The notes: generated from the sequence alone by a model not told the origin. 54,998 nucleotides of DNA from Polynucleobacter sp. 78F-HAINBA (GCF_018882325.1 NZ_JACVOQ010000010.1:1-54998); one strand, 5' to 3'. Numbered from the stretch's first letter, positions 39,323-47,665 are shown. A program made the numbers and translations.

Positions 39323-40513
39323 TTACTTGACGCTCAATCGCCAGAGTGAGGTAGTTTCTGCAGCCCTGGCAAAGTAAATTAAATCAGTCTCATCCCCTGA
39401 CTTTGGATGCTTTGGCTTGGTATCGATACGGCCAAGAACAATCAGCCCCGCAGCCTCAATCCACGAGAGTAACTCTTGTCGAGTTCGCAGCTCCAGATGC
39501 TCAGCCAAGTCAGACAGAATCAACCATGCCTCACCCTCAGGCAACAAATGGTCTTTTAATCCAGCCAAAAATCCTTTGAGCATTTGACTCTCTGGATCGT
39601 AAACCGCATGCTCTAAAGTGGAGCTAGGTCTTGCAGGTACCCAAGGTGGATTGCACACAATCAAGGCGGCTTTTCCTGATGGGAATAAATTGGCTCTCAC
39701 AATTTCTATTTGCGAACCCAGATTTAGTTGTGCGATATTTTCTTTGGCGCAAGCGAGCGCTCGATCATCTTGATCGGTGGCAACAATCTTCTGCACGTCA
39801 CGCATCGCCAAAATAATAGAGAGCACTCCAGTGCCAACACCAATATCAAAGGCTATTGATTCAGCATCTAAAGCCTTAGGTAATGGAGTGTTACAGACCA
39901 GTTCAATGTACTCGCCACGAACGGGTGAGAAAACGCCGTAATGGGGGTGAACAAACACCGGATCGCCATGTTCATCAGCCAGAATAGGCAATCCATTCTT
40001 GCGCCACTCATGAGCGCTAACTACGCCCAAGAGTTCACGCAAAGAAACTACATAAGAATGACTTACGGCGCCATAGGCTTCTACACATGCCCGCGAAATA
40101 TCTGGTGCACGGCGCAATGAAATCGTGTGGTCTGGGTTGCATTGGATTAACAACATGCCCAGTATTCGGGCTCGTTGAGACTGAATGAGCCGATGTTGAT
40201 TAAAGATATCTTTTGCTGTTTTCTTGGGAGTAGGATCATCCGACTTATCTACCCTCTTGCCCTTACGCTTAGATTTTTTCGAAGGTTTATCTATTCGTCG
40301 AACCAAAGCCTGTAATAGCTGTCGGGCATTCTGGAAATCGCCTTTCCAGAGGATCGCAGTGCCTTCGCAAGCTAAATGATAAGCATCATCAGCCGTTAAG
40401 GTGTCATCAGCAGCGACTACTTTTTTATGGGCTGCAATGCCATTTTCGGAATGCCAAACTGCAGAACAGGCTTGACCGCCCTCTTCCCAACAAATGGAAA
40501 CATCTTGCATCAT
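39323..40513 (-). CDS. Class I SAM-dependent methyltransferase (small-domain/HemK-like)
   Basis: A 396-residue protein with a degenerate N-terminal half and a C-terminal Rossmann methyltransferase. Motif I is DIGVGTGV at 223-230 and the NPPW motif is at 288-291. NPPW/NPPY is typical of enzymes methylating N6-adenine, N2-guanine (RlmG/RsmC) or glutamine. A Lys-rich linker lies at about 76-101. A role in rRNA or protein methylation is inference. It lies 3 bases after the CMD-family gene, same direction. Confidence 0.78.
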   Translation of the reverse strand: MMQDVSICWEEGGQACSAVWHSENGIAAHKKVVAADDTLTADDAYHLACEGTAILWKGDFQNARQLLQALVRRIDKPSKKSKRKGKRVDKSDDPTPKKTAKDIFNQHRLIQSQRARILGMLLIQCNPDHTISLRRAPDISRACVEAYGAVSHSYVVSLRELLGVVSAHEWRKNGLPILADEHGDPVFVHPHYGVFSPVRGEYIELVCNTPLPKALDAESIAFDIGVGTGVLSIILAMRDVQKIVATDQDDRALACAKENIAQLNLGSQIEIVRANLFPSGKAALIVCNPPWVPARPSSTLEHAVYDPESQMLKGFLAGLKDHLLPEGEAWLILSDLAEHLELRTRQELLSWIEAAGLIVLGRIDTKPKHPKSGDETDLIYFARAAETTSLWRLSVK

Positions 40514-40516
40514 GAC

Positions 40517-41068
40517 TTACTCAGGAGGATGCTCCTCTGGATTGACATCTAAGGCAATTAAAAAACGAGAGACCATGTTGTAAGCTGCCACTACAGTCAC
40601 CAGCTCCACGGTATCCGTATTACCCAAGGCAGCCTGTAAGCGCTTCATCAAAGCGCTATCAACCTGAATGTTGCACGTCATCTGAAAAGTCAACTCTGCA
40701 GCATCGTTTTCAACATCTAAGAAAAGAGCCTTCGGGAAGCTAGATTGGCCAATTAAGCGCAATGCCTGGACCTGCTCTTCAGTACCACCAGCTTTGATAA
40801 ATGGTGGTGCATGATGAAAGAACTCATATTCCGCGCCATTGAGAACCGCCACCCCGCACATAGCCAGTTCGCGGAGCTTTGGATCCAGAGAGAGGTTATT
40901 ACGAATCTCTCCCACAAAATGATTCCATCCCTCAGCAATGGGGGTGCTATGCAAGAGCATGCGGTCTAGATTAATAAACTGACCACCACGCCTCTTGCGA
41001 ATAGCCGCTACGAGCTCAGCAGGCTCAGCCAAATCCATCGGCTGGTAAGGAATTAAGCGTTCAGACAT
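40517..41068 (-). CDS. Carboxymuconolactone decarboxylase-family protein
   Basis: A 183-residue AhpD/CMD-fold protein. The helix LRELAMCGVAVLNGAEYEFFHH has the family E-x-x-x-H arrangement, but the AhpD CxxC redox pair is absent: only one Cys occurs there. So a peroxidase-partner role is unlikely; a decarboxylase-like or unknown role is more probable. It probably forms an operon with the methyltransferase that follows 3 bases later. Confidence 0.8.
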   Translation of the reverse strand: MSERLIPYQPMDLAEPAELVAAIRKRRGGQFINLDRMLLHSTPIAEGWNHFVGEIRNNLSLDPKLRELAMCGVAVLNGAEYEFFHHAPPFIKAGGTEEQVQALRLIGQSSFPKALFLDVENDAAELTFQMTCNIQVDSALMKRLQAALGNTDTVELVTVVAAYNMVSRFLIALDVNPEEHPPE

Positions 41069-41174
41069 GGGTCTCTTGATGGGGGGTTTTAATCAAAATG
41101 AGCAATAAGTGCTTAGATTACCACTCGAATACCGTCTTCCTCGATAATGCTCATATCGCCACAAAATATTCGCT

Positions 41175-41942
41175 ATGAAACCGATTCTGAACATTGCAGC
41201 CTATTTATTTGTCAGCCTAGACAATCTTATCGAATTGCGCACCAAAATTCTCGATGAGTGCAATGCACGACACCTAAAGGGAACTATCCTCTTGACGGGT
41301 GAAGGGATCAATATGTTCCTGGCGGGAAGTGAATCTGAGTTGCGTGGCTTTCTAGATTGGTTACGCCTGGATTCGCGCTTTGCACCCCTCGAGGCCAAAG
41401 ATAGCTGGTCTGAAACACAGCCATTCAAAAAGATGTTGATCAAAATTAAGAATGAAATCATTCGCATGAATCATCCAGCGATTCGCCCGGAAAAGGGTCG
41501 TGCGAATTTCATTACGCCAAAAAAATTGCAGGAGTGGCTTGACCGGGGAATCGATGACTTAGGGCGCCCTGTAGTCATGGTAGATACACGTAATGCGTTC
41601 GAAGTTGAGTACGGGACTTTTGAGAACGCACTACATTTCAATATCGAGAAATTTACAGAATTTCCCGAGGCAATCACTGCACACAAAGATGAGTTGGCCG
41701 ATAAAACTCTAGTGAGCTTTTGTACTGGCGGAATTCGCTGTGAAAAATCTGGTCTTTATATGCGCGAGATTGGTATGCAACATAGTTATCAACTTGAAGG
41801 TGGCATCCTCAAGTACTTTGAAGAAGTTGGTTCTGCACACTACACCGGCAGTTGCTTTGTATTTGATGAGCGGGAAGCGCTGGAGCCTAACCTAGACTCC
41901 ATCCCACTTGAGCGCTCTATCCGAAAAAAACAAACTGCATAA
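41175..41942 (+). CDS. trhO: tRNA uridine(34) hydroxylase TrhO (rhodanese-like)
   Basis: TrhO hydroxylates U34 of some tRNAs, a step towards 5-methoxyuridine or cmo5U. The 255-residue protein has the N-terminal ferredoxin-like domain (LKGTILLTGEGIN) and a rhodanese domain with the active loop CTGGIRCEKS starting at C183. The length is shorter than E. coli YceA (350), lacking its C-terminal extension, as in other betaproteobacterial members. It diverges from the CMD gene. Confidence 0.9.
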   Translation: MKPILNIAAYLFVSLDNLIELRTKILDECNARHLKGTILLTGEGINMFLAGSESELRGFLDWLRLDSRFAPLEAKDSWSETQPFKKMLIKIKNEIIRMNHPAIRPEKGRANFITPKKLQEWLDRGIDDLGRPVVMVDTRNAFEVEYGTFENALHFNIEKFTEFPEAITAHKDELADKTLVSFCTGGIRCEKSGLYMREIGMQHSYQLEGGILKYFEEVGSAHYTGSCFVFDEREALEPNLDSIPLERSIRKKQTA

Positions 41943-41954
41943 ATAACAAAAGTC

Positions 41955-42257
41955 TTAACTCGATTTACCCACCAAAGTCATATGCTCAACAAAAGGTGGT
42001 TTTGCAAAAAATGGTCCCACAATGGCTCGCCATTCAGCAAAGGCATCAGATCCCCTGAAGTCCACCGTGTGATTCTCAAGGCTATCCCAATAAATCAATA
42101 GCAAGTAGCGCGCTGGGTTTTCAATGCTGTGATTAACCTTAAACCCTCGGAATCCTTTAGCCTTGGCGATAACGGTATTCACGCCACGCAAAATAGCCTC
42201 CTCAAACTCAGCAGCCTTACTAGGGTCAATTTCTATATCGCAGTGCTCCAAAATCAT
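41955..42257 (-). CDS. Antibiotic biosynthesis monooxygenase (ABM)-domain protein
   Basis: A 100-residue dimeric alpha+beta barrel protein. The pattern ILEHCDIEIDPSKAAEFEE then GFRGFKVNHSIENPARYLLLIYWDS and FFAKPPFVEHM fits the ABM family. The ATG at 42257 has AAAGGAAA upstream; a longer frame to 42302 lacks support. Function is unknown: such proteins include heme- or quinone-linked monooxygenases and plain dimeric folds. It converges on trhO with a 12-base gap. Confidence 0.82.
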   Translation of the reverse strand: MILEHCDIEIDPSKAAEFEEAILRGVNTVIAKAKGFRGFKVNHSIENPARYLLLIYWDSLENHTVDFRGSDAFAEWRAIVGPFFAKPPFVEHMTLVGKSS

Positions 42258-42331
42258 GGCATTTCCTTTGTTTAGATTCTTAGGTATCGATAGTAAACTC
42301 AAGCAGAATAATAAATAACAATTTTAGAGAC

Positions 42332-43306
42332 ATGGCCAATTTACCTAGCGTTGTCATTCTTGGCGACTATGAGCAAGCCCTCCGCCGGTTTTCCAATTGG
42401 ACTCGGGTAGATCAACGATGTCATATCGCCATTTATCACGAACCCCTTCATGGGGAAGCGTTATATGAAGCAGCGAAAGATGCCGATGTGATTGTGCTTG
42501 TGAGAGACCGCATACCTTTTAACGAAGCTCTCATTGCGCGACTCCCAAAGCTAAAGCTATTCATATTCACTGGCAAACGCAATGGCACTCTCGATGCCTC
42601 AGCTCTGATAGCCCGCAATATCCCGATTGCCTGCACCCCAGGCGGCCCGTCCAAAGAAACTACTACCGAATTGACATGGGCATTAATTTTGGGAGCTTCA
42701 AAACACTTAGTCCGTCAAAATAAATTAGTGGACTCTGGTAGCTGGCGCGATGAATGCTCTGTCCTCCCAATGCTTGCAGGTCAGCGACTTGGCATTATTG
42801 GCATGGGATCTATCGGCAGCTCCGTTGCCCGCGTCGGCAAAGCTTTTGGCATGGAGCTGGTCACCTGGAGCCCCAATATGACAGCCGAACGCGCCGCCGC
42901 CCAGAATGCCAAATCAGTTAGCCTGGAGGAGCTCCTAACAACATCCAAGATTGTCAGCCTCCACCTAGTAGCGGGAGCTAACACTAAGGGCTTGATTGGG
43001 GCTGCAGAGCTGGCAATGATGCGGCCAGATGCGCTCCTGGTAAATACCTCTCGCTCTGCCCTCATCAACATGCATGCTTTGCAGGATGCTCTTGTTGCTG
43101 GGCGACCAGGTCAAGCAGCGATTGACGTCTTTGATATTGAACCCCTTCCAACCAGTGACGCCCTGAGAAACACACCCAACCTTCTCACTACACCCCACTT
43201 AGGATTTGTTGCTGAACCTGTTTTTGCAGAGTTCTCTAAAGGAATTATTGATACCTTAGAGGCGTGGTTAGAAATGCGCGCTCTGCCGTACCCATTTGAA
43301 GCTTAA
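42332..43306 (+). CDS. D-2-hydroxyacid dehydrogenase family protein
   Basis: A 324-residue NAD(P)-dependent dehydrogenase. GIIGMGSIG (about 153-161) binds the cofactor; the catalytic set is Arg in LVNTSRS, Glu in DVFDIEPLP and His in TTPHLGF. Substrate is an unknown 2-hydroxy or 2-keto acid. It is followed 5 bases later by the first chrA half, so it starts a tight four-gene run ending in a Bug binding protein. Confidence 0.88.
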   Translation: MANLPSVVILGDYEQALRRFSNWTRVDQRCHIAIYHEPLHGEALYEAAKDADVIVLVRDRIPFNEALIARLPKLKLFIFTGKRNGTLDASALIARNIPIACTPGGPSKETTTELTWALILGASKHLVRQNKLVDSGSWRDECSVLPMLAGQRLGIIGMGSIGSSVARVGKAFGMELVTWSPNMTAERAAAQNAKSVSLEELLTTSKIVSLHLVAGANTKGLIGAAELAMMRPDALLVNTSRSALINMHALQDALVAGRPGQAAIDVFDIEPLPTSDALRNTPNLLTTPHLGFVAEPVFAEFSKGIIDTLEAWLEMRALPYPFEA

Positions 43307-43311
43307 TTACC

Positions 43312-43851
43312 TTGAAGACGCTCACGCCATTACAATTATTTATCAGCTTCAGCAAAATCGGCATGTCCGGTTTTGGTGGGGTATTGCCATGGGCACGACG
43401 CACTCTAGTTGAACGTGACAAGGTATTAAGTTCGGAAGAATTTAGTGCCATTCTAGGCATCTGCCAAATTGTTCCAGGCCCGAACATTGTGAATCTTGCG
43501 GTGTGTATTGGCTCTCGCTTTGCTGGTGCCAGAGGCGCATTGGCAGCAGTCCTTGGTTTAACAATGGGACCCATCTGCATTGTGATGCTGTTAGCTGTTC
43601 TTTATACACATTACAGCTACATGGAGTCGATACAAGGAGTGCTGCGAGGAATTTCTGCGGTTGGGGTTGGCTTAATCGCTTCCACTGGCATCAAAATGTT
43701 ACGCGACGAGTTACGCTTTCCGGCAATGCTACTGGTGGTACTGGTTACAGTAATCGCAGCCAGCTATTACCAGCTAGGACTTGGTTGGGTAGTGCTCATC
43801 GCGTCACCACTTGCCTGGTTTTTGGCGCAGAAGAAGGCTCGCAAGCTATGA
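43312..43851 (+). CDS. Chromate transporter family (ChrA) N-terminal half
   Basis: A 179-residue membrane protein equal to one CHR domain. It has the family block FSKIGMSGFGGVLPWARRTLVE, then CQIVPGPNIVNLAV and GSRFAGARGALAAVLGL. The only usable start is TTG 43312, because a stop precedes it in frame at 43297. CHR proteins export chromate in some bacteria, but most short-chain pairs have no tested substrate. Its stop overlaps the next start (ATGA). Confidence 0.85.
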   Translation: MKTLTPLQLFISFSKIGMSGFGGVLPWARRTLVERDKVLSSEEFSAILGICQIVPGPNIVNLAVCIGSRFAGARGALAAVLGLTMGPICIVMLLAVLYTHYSYMESIQGVLRGISAVGVGLIASTGIKMLRDELRFPAMLLVVLVTVIAASYYQLGLGWVVLIASPLAWFLAQKKARKL

Positions 43852-44369
43852 GCATATTGCTAAGTCTATTCTTAAAACTCTCTGCCTTTTCTTTGATTGC
43901 CTTTGGCGGCGTAAATGCTTTACTTCCAAGCTTGCTGAAATTATCGGTTTATCAAGAGCATTGGATAGACCTTCAAACTTTTGCTGATTATTTTGCGATT
44001 GCACAAGCTGCACCAGGTCCGAACTTTATGACGGTCACCTTAATTGGCTGGCATGTTTATGGTGTTTTAGGAGCGCTAATAGCTACTGTTGCAATTTCAT
44101 GGCCATCTTCAATTCTGGTTTATCACTTACAGCGCCTGATACTCGGCATGCAGGATGCTCATAAAAAGAAGTCGATTCAATATGCAGCTGCAGCTCTAGC
44201 CATCGGCCTAGTGCTCTCTTCAGCATGGCAGATTGCTTTACAAATCAATCACAGCTACGCAGCCTATGCGCTGACACTATTAACTATTGGAATCACTGTT
44301 TTTACTCGTTGGCATCCTTTATATTTAATCGCAATGGGTGCAATTCTCGGCATCCTGGGGGTCATATGA
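43848..44369 (+). CDS. Chromate transporter family (ChrA) C-terminal half
   Basis: A 173-residue CHR-domain membrane protein, partner of the preceding half. The blocks FSLIAFGGVNALLPSLLKL, AQAAPGPNFMTVTLIGW and WPSSILVYH identify it. The frame is open from 43503, but that stretch lies inside the first half gene; the ATG at 43848 overlapping its stop is the start. Short-chain CHR proteins work as heterodimers of opposite topology. The stop overlaps the following Bug gene by 4 bases. Confidence 0.85.
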   Translation: MSILLSLFLKLSAFSLIAFGGVNALLPSLLKLSVYQEHWIDLQTFADYFAIAQAAPGPNFMTVTLIGWHVYGVLGALIATVAISWPSSILVYHLQRLILGMQDAHKKKSIQYAAAALAIGLVLSSAWQIALQINHSYAAYALTLLTIGITVFTRWHPLYLIAMGAILGILGVI

Positions 44370-45343
44370 AAGTAGTTATCTTTTTAAAATCTATCTTTGT
44401 TTGTGTATCTTTAATAGTAATTTCTGCACCACAAGCACAAATCAACTACCCCAATAAACCCATTACCGTTGTCGTACCCTATGGCGCCGGTGGAAGCGCA
44501 GATTCTCGGAGTAGGCAACTGGCTCAGAAAATGAGTTTGATTTTGAAGCAACCGATCGTGATTGATAACAAACCTGGTGCCGGCGGAAACATAGGTACTG
44601 AGTTTGTTGCGAGAGCAGCACCAGATGGATATACCATTGGCATGGGAAACTTTGCCCCGCTGGCAGTGAATAAAACCCTGTTTGGCACACTGCGTTATGA
44701 CCCCGAAACAGATCTTAGCCCGATTATTCTGATTGAAAAGGGCCCACTCATTTTGGTAGTAAACCCAAATTCGCAATACAAATCTATTCAAGACATTGTT
44801 GCTGCAGCCAAAGCAAAGCCAGGCACCCTTACTTTTTCTTCAGGAGGTATTGGAGGTAGCCATCAATTATCGGCGGAACTATTTATGCAGAATGCTGGCA
44901 TTCAGATGATTCATGTCCCATACAAGAGCGGCTCTGCTGCGCTAACCGATTTAATGGCAGGCAACGTAGACATGATGTTTGATCAAATGTATTCGGCAGT
45001 ACCCAGCATCAGAGCAGATAAATTACGACCCATTGCCATTACAAGCAAGAAGCGGTCGCCACTCTTTCCGAATGTGCCTAGCTTTGCCGAAGTTGGCTAC
45101 CCCAAGGTTGAGGTACTGAACTGGCAGGGTTTTATTGCGCCTGCTAAAACTCCCAAGCCCATTATTGACAAACTGAATGCCGCAGCCAACGAGGCTTTGA
45201 AAGATCCGCAACTGCGAGAGTTAATGCTTTCTCAAGGAAATGAAATTGGCGGCGGAAGCCCTGCTGATTTCGCTACCCTGATTAAGTCTGAGGCTGCGAA
45301 ATGGAGTGCAGTAGTTAAGGCTGGAAATATCAAGCCTGAATAG
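44366..45343 (+). CDS. Bug-family (TctC-like) periplasmic solute-binding protein
   Basis: A 325-residue binding protein: signal peptide to about residue 25 (APQAQ), then INYPNKPITVVVPYGAGGSAD, NKPGAGGNIGTEFVARAAPDGYT and MAGNVDMMFD. These are standard Bug motifs; the ligand should be a carboxylate. The ATG overlaps the stop of the second chrA half, so the binding protein is coupled to the CHR pair, not to TctA/TctB. The frame also opens upstream to 44225, inside chrA, which is rejected. Confidence 0.9.
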   Translation: MKVVIFLKSIFVCVSLIVISAPQAQINYPNKPITVVVPYGAGGSADSRSRQLAQKMSLILKQPIVIDNKPGAGGNIGTEFVARAAPDGYTIGMGNFAPLAVNKTLFGTLRYDPETDLSPIILIEKGPLILVVNPNSQYKSIQDIVAAAKAKPGTLTFSSGGIGGSHQLSAELFMQNAGIQMIHVPYKSGSAALTDLMAGNVDMMFDQMYSAVPSIRADKLRPIAITSKKRSPLFPNVPSFAEVGYPKVEVLNWQGFIAPAKTPKPIIDKLNAAANEALKDPQLRELMLSQGNEIGGGSPADFATLIKSEAAKWSAVVKAGNIKPE

Positions 45344-45358
45344 GCTTGACTGAAAAAC

Positions 45359-45736
45359 TTACTTCAGCGCTTGGTAAGTCAAAATACCCAAGAAAGTAAG
45401 GCACAGCGAACCAATCAAATGCAAAAGCGCAGTGCCTAGCGCCCAAGTTACTTCGCCGCGCTGCATAAACCCTACAACCTCAGCAGAAAAGCTGGAAAAG
45501 GTTGTGAGTCCACCCAAGAAGCCCGTAATTACAAACAACTTCCACTCTGGGGAGAGATTTGGGTTGTTGCCAAAAAAGGCTACCGCAATACCAATCAGAT
45601 ACCCGCCCACCATATTGGAAATAAAAGTTCCCAAAGGAAGCATGGAGGTAACGCCTACTGTAGCAAGATTAAAACCCGCCCTCAGTAATGCACCAAGGCC
45701 TGCGCCGCAGAAGATTGCAAGGATAGATAGCGACAT
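45359..45736 (-). CDS. crcB: Fluoride ion channel CrcB/Fluc
   Basis: A 125-residue four-helix membrane protein that exports fluoride as an antiparallel dimer. It has the LGALLRAGFN start region, SNMVGGYLIG with the conserved Asn, and GFLGGLTTFSSFSAE with the Phe-box and Na+ site. No fluoride riboswitch is visible upstream; the gene follows the ygiD-like gene by 8 bases and converges on the Bug gene. Confidence 0.93.
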   Translation of the reverse strand: MSLSILAIFCGAGLGALLRAGFNLATVGVTSMLPLGTFISNMVGGYLIGIAVAFFGNNPNLSPEWKLFVITGFLGGLTTFSSFSAEVVGFMQRGEVTWALGTALLHLIGSLCLTFLGILTYQALK

Positions 45737-45744
45737 AGGAATAT

Positions 45745-46524
45745 TTATTGAATTGTAAAAGTAAGCATGCCAATGGAACCCATTTCTATTCCATCCACTT
45801 GTGTCTTAGGCGCCTCACCCTGCTCTTGCTGAGCAAGCACATACAATGCAGGCCAATAATGCTCAGGGGTTGGAATAGATAAATGAGCGGCATCACCAAA
45901 TTGCTCCCAATGAATCAGAGTCTCATGGTGATTGGCCTTCATTTCTGAAACAAAGAAATCGTTGAACTCCTTGGCCCACGGATAAGGGGTCGCGCCCTCC
46001 TCCCATTGGATAGTCCGCAAGTTATGAACAACATTACCGCTTGCCAGAATCAAAATGTTCTCATCACGTAAAGGGCGCAATTTTTTAGCCAGCTCGTAAT
46101 GCTCATTTGCAGATAAGGAGCCATCTAGACTCAATTGAACTACGGGAACATTGGCATCTGGATAAAGATATTTGAGAACGGACCAGGCGCCGTGATCAAT
46201 GCCCCACTCATTCTCTTCAAGCACCACAGGAACACCTAGCAATTCCTTTACGCGGTCTGCCAACGCAGGGCTTCCAGGCGCTGGATACTGAATATCAAAC
46301 AAGGCCTGCGGAAATCCGCCAAAGTCATGAATCGTTTTGGGCTTGGGCATTGCGGTAACCCACACTCCACGGGTTACCCAATGAGCCGAGATGACTAAGA
46401 TTGCATCTGGGCGTTTGAGTGATTTACCAAGACTGGCCCAAGCGGCTGTATAGCGATTAGGCTCGATGGCGTACATCGGACTGCCATGGCCAGCAAATAC
46501 TGCAGGTTGGCGATGGCTAGTCAT
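45745..46524 (-). CDS. Class III extradiol dioxygenase, DODA/YgiD type
   Basis: A 259-residue non-haem metal dioxygenase of the 4,5-DOPA-dioxygenase (YgiD) family. Metal-ligand regions are FAGHGSPM near residue 13, ISAHWVTRG and WGIDHGAW; SGNVVHNLR lies further on. By family it opens catechol-type rings; the natural bacterial substrate is uncertain. It lies in a run with two small genes upstream and crcB downstream. Confidence 0.9.
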   Translation of the reverse strand: MTSHRQPAVFAGHGSPMYAIEPNRYTAAWASLGKSLKRPDAILVISAHWVTRGVWVTAMPKPKTIHDFGGFPQALFDIQYPAPGSPALADRVKELLGVPVVLEENEWGIDHGAWSVLKYLYPDANVPVVQLSLDGSLSANEHYELAKKLRPLRDENILILASGNVVHNLRTIQWEEGATPYPWAKEFNDFFVSEMKANHHETLIHWEQFGDAAHLSIPTPEHYWPALYVLAQQEQGEAPKTQVDGIEMGSIGMLTFTIQ

Positions 46525-46533
46525 TAATGCAGA

Positions 46534-46671
46534 TTAACCGAATACGTAACCAGTATGAGCTGCAACCAATGCAAACAAAATAGCCAAGCTAGTAGCGGCT
46601 GCCAACATCACGATCAAAGTAATGATCTTCTTGTTGATTTCGTCTTTCGTTTCTTTATGCCATTCGTTCAT
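46534..46671 (-). CDS. Small single-pass membrane protein (45 aa)
   Basis: An unlisted small gene: 45 codons from ATG at 46671 to TAA at 46534. The N-terminus is charged (MNEWHKETKDEINKK), then one hydrophobic helix (about 16-40) and a short tail HTGYVFG. A strong GAGGA lies 8 bases before the ATG. It is followed 9 bases later by the ygiD-like gene, so it is probably co-translated. I do not recognise a family. The charged-then-hydrophobic layout, the Shine-Dalgarno and the tight spacing support a real gene. Confidence 0.72.
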   Translation of the reverse strand: MNEWHKETKDEINKKIITLIVMLAAATSLAILFALVAAHTGYVFG

Positions 46672-46715
46672 GCTAAATCCTCATTAAACACATTAATTAG
46701 TAGCGCAATTATCCA

Positions 46716-46883
46716 CTATCGGCCGCGGCCAGCCTTACGCATCATGGCTTTTCCGCCTCCAAAGCCTGCCTGAGGCCTACCGCCAGGTCCGGACGGGCCT
46801 TTTGGGGCTGGTGGACGGGCTACTGGCTTCGCTGCTACTGGCTTGGCCGGGGTTTTTGATTCAGGTTTTTTATCGTCAGTCAC
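46716..46883 (-). CDS. Small basic Pro/Gly-rich protein (55 aa), GTG start
   Basis: An unlisted small gene: GTG at 46883 with an AGGAG site 7 bases upstream, stop TAG at 46716. The 55 residues are Lys/Pro/Ala-rich first (repeats of PVA-K/R-P), then a Gly-rich stretch (GGRPQAGFGGGK) and a basic end MMRKAGRGR. No signal or membrane segment. Composition suggests a disordered, nucleic-acid-binding type protein, but no function is known. It diverges from the M50 protease gene over 28 bases and lies 44 bases upstream of the 45-aa gene. Confidence 0.65.
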   Translation of the reverse strand: MTDDKKPESKTPAKPVAAKPVARPPAPKGPSGPGGRPQAGFGGGKAMMRKAGRGR

Positions 46884-46911
46884 TTTTTGCTCCTATGGAT
46901 ATCATATTGCC

Positions 46912-47574
46912 ATGATTACTGACTATTCTATCCAAGCTGTCGCGATTAATGCGATTCCCTTGATTTTTGCCATCACCATCCATGAAGCTGCCCATGGCTA
47001 TGCAGCACGTCAATTTGGCGACAATACGGCCTATATGCTGGGTAGAGTAAGCCTCAACCCCATTAAACATATAGACCCCGTGGGGACAATCCTCATTCCC
47101 TTGCTGTTGATTCTGTCAGGGTCCCCCTTTTTAGTTGGCTATGCCAAACCGGTACCTGTGAACTTTGGGCGCCTGCGCAATCCCCGTATTGACTCCATTT
47201 GGGTGGCTTTAGCTGGTCCTGGATCGAATTTCATTCAGGCTTTAATTTGGCTAATCCTACTCATTGGCTTTGTTGGACTTGGCATCAATGAAAAGTTCCT
47301 CATCTCCATGTCACAGGCTGGCATTACCTGGAATTTAGGATTGCTAGTTTTCAACCTATTTCCGCTTCCACCTCTAGATGGTGGCCGGATTCTGGCGGGA
47401 CTCCTGCCAGCACGCCAATCTATTGACTTGGGTAAGTTAGAGCCTTGGGGCTTTTTTATCGTTCTAGGCCTCGTATTTACTGGGATTATTGGCAGCCTTT
47501 GGATGACCCCCTTGATGGCCTTTTTTGAGTGGTTGATTCTCTTGCTGACCAGCCCCTTAAGAATGATTTTCTAA
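46912..47574 (+). CDS. Site-2-protease-family (M50) membrane metalloprotease
   Basis: A 220-residue polytopic membrane protease. The zinc site HEAAH is at 24-28 in the first helix and the third ligand is the Asp in PPLDGGRI in a later helix. This short form with no PDZ domain is common in proteobacteria; substrates are unknown. The frame is open to 46843, but the ATG at 46912 gives the family N-terminus (a helix then AITIHEAAHGY). Confidence 0.88.
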   Translation: MITDYSIQAVAINAIPLIFAITIHEAAHGYAARQFGDNTAYMLGRVSLNPIKHIDPVGTILIPLLLILSGSPFLVGYAKPVPVNFGRLRNPRIDSIWVALAGPGSNFIQALIWLILLIGFVGLGINEKFLISMSQAGITWNLGLLVFNLFPLPPLDGGRILAGLLPARQSIDLGKLEPWGFFIVLGLVFTGIIGSLWMTPLMAFFEWLILLLTSPLRMIF

Positions 47575-47665
47575 GGAAATTCAGATCGGCAAAAATCAGC
47601 ATTCGAGAGTATGCTGACCCAATACTGCATCACATCTTCCATCTATTGAAATCATTGGAGTCCTC

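Noticed and set aside
43503..43847. 115-codon upstream extension of the second ChrA half
   Set aside because: It lies within the first half gene in another frame; the ATG overlapping its stop is the natural start.
44225..44365. 47-codon upstream extension of the Bug gene
   Set aside because: It would remove the signal peptide from the N-terminus; the ATG at 44366 gives a clean signal.
46884..46911. Fluoride riboswitch upstream of the crcB run
   Set aside because: The gaps before the 55-aa gene and between the run's genes are too short and show no such structure.
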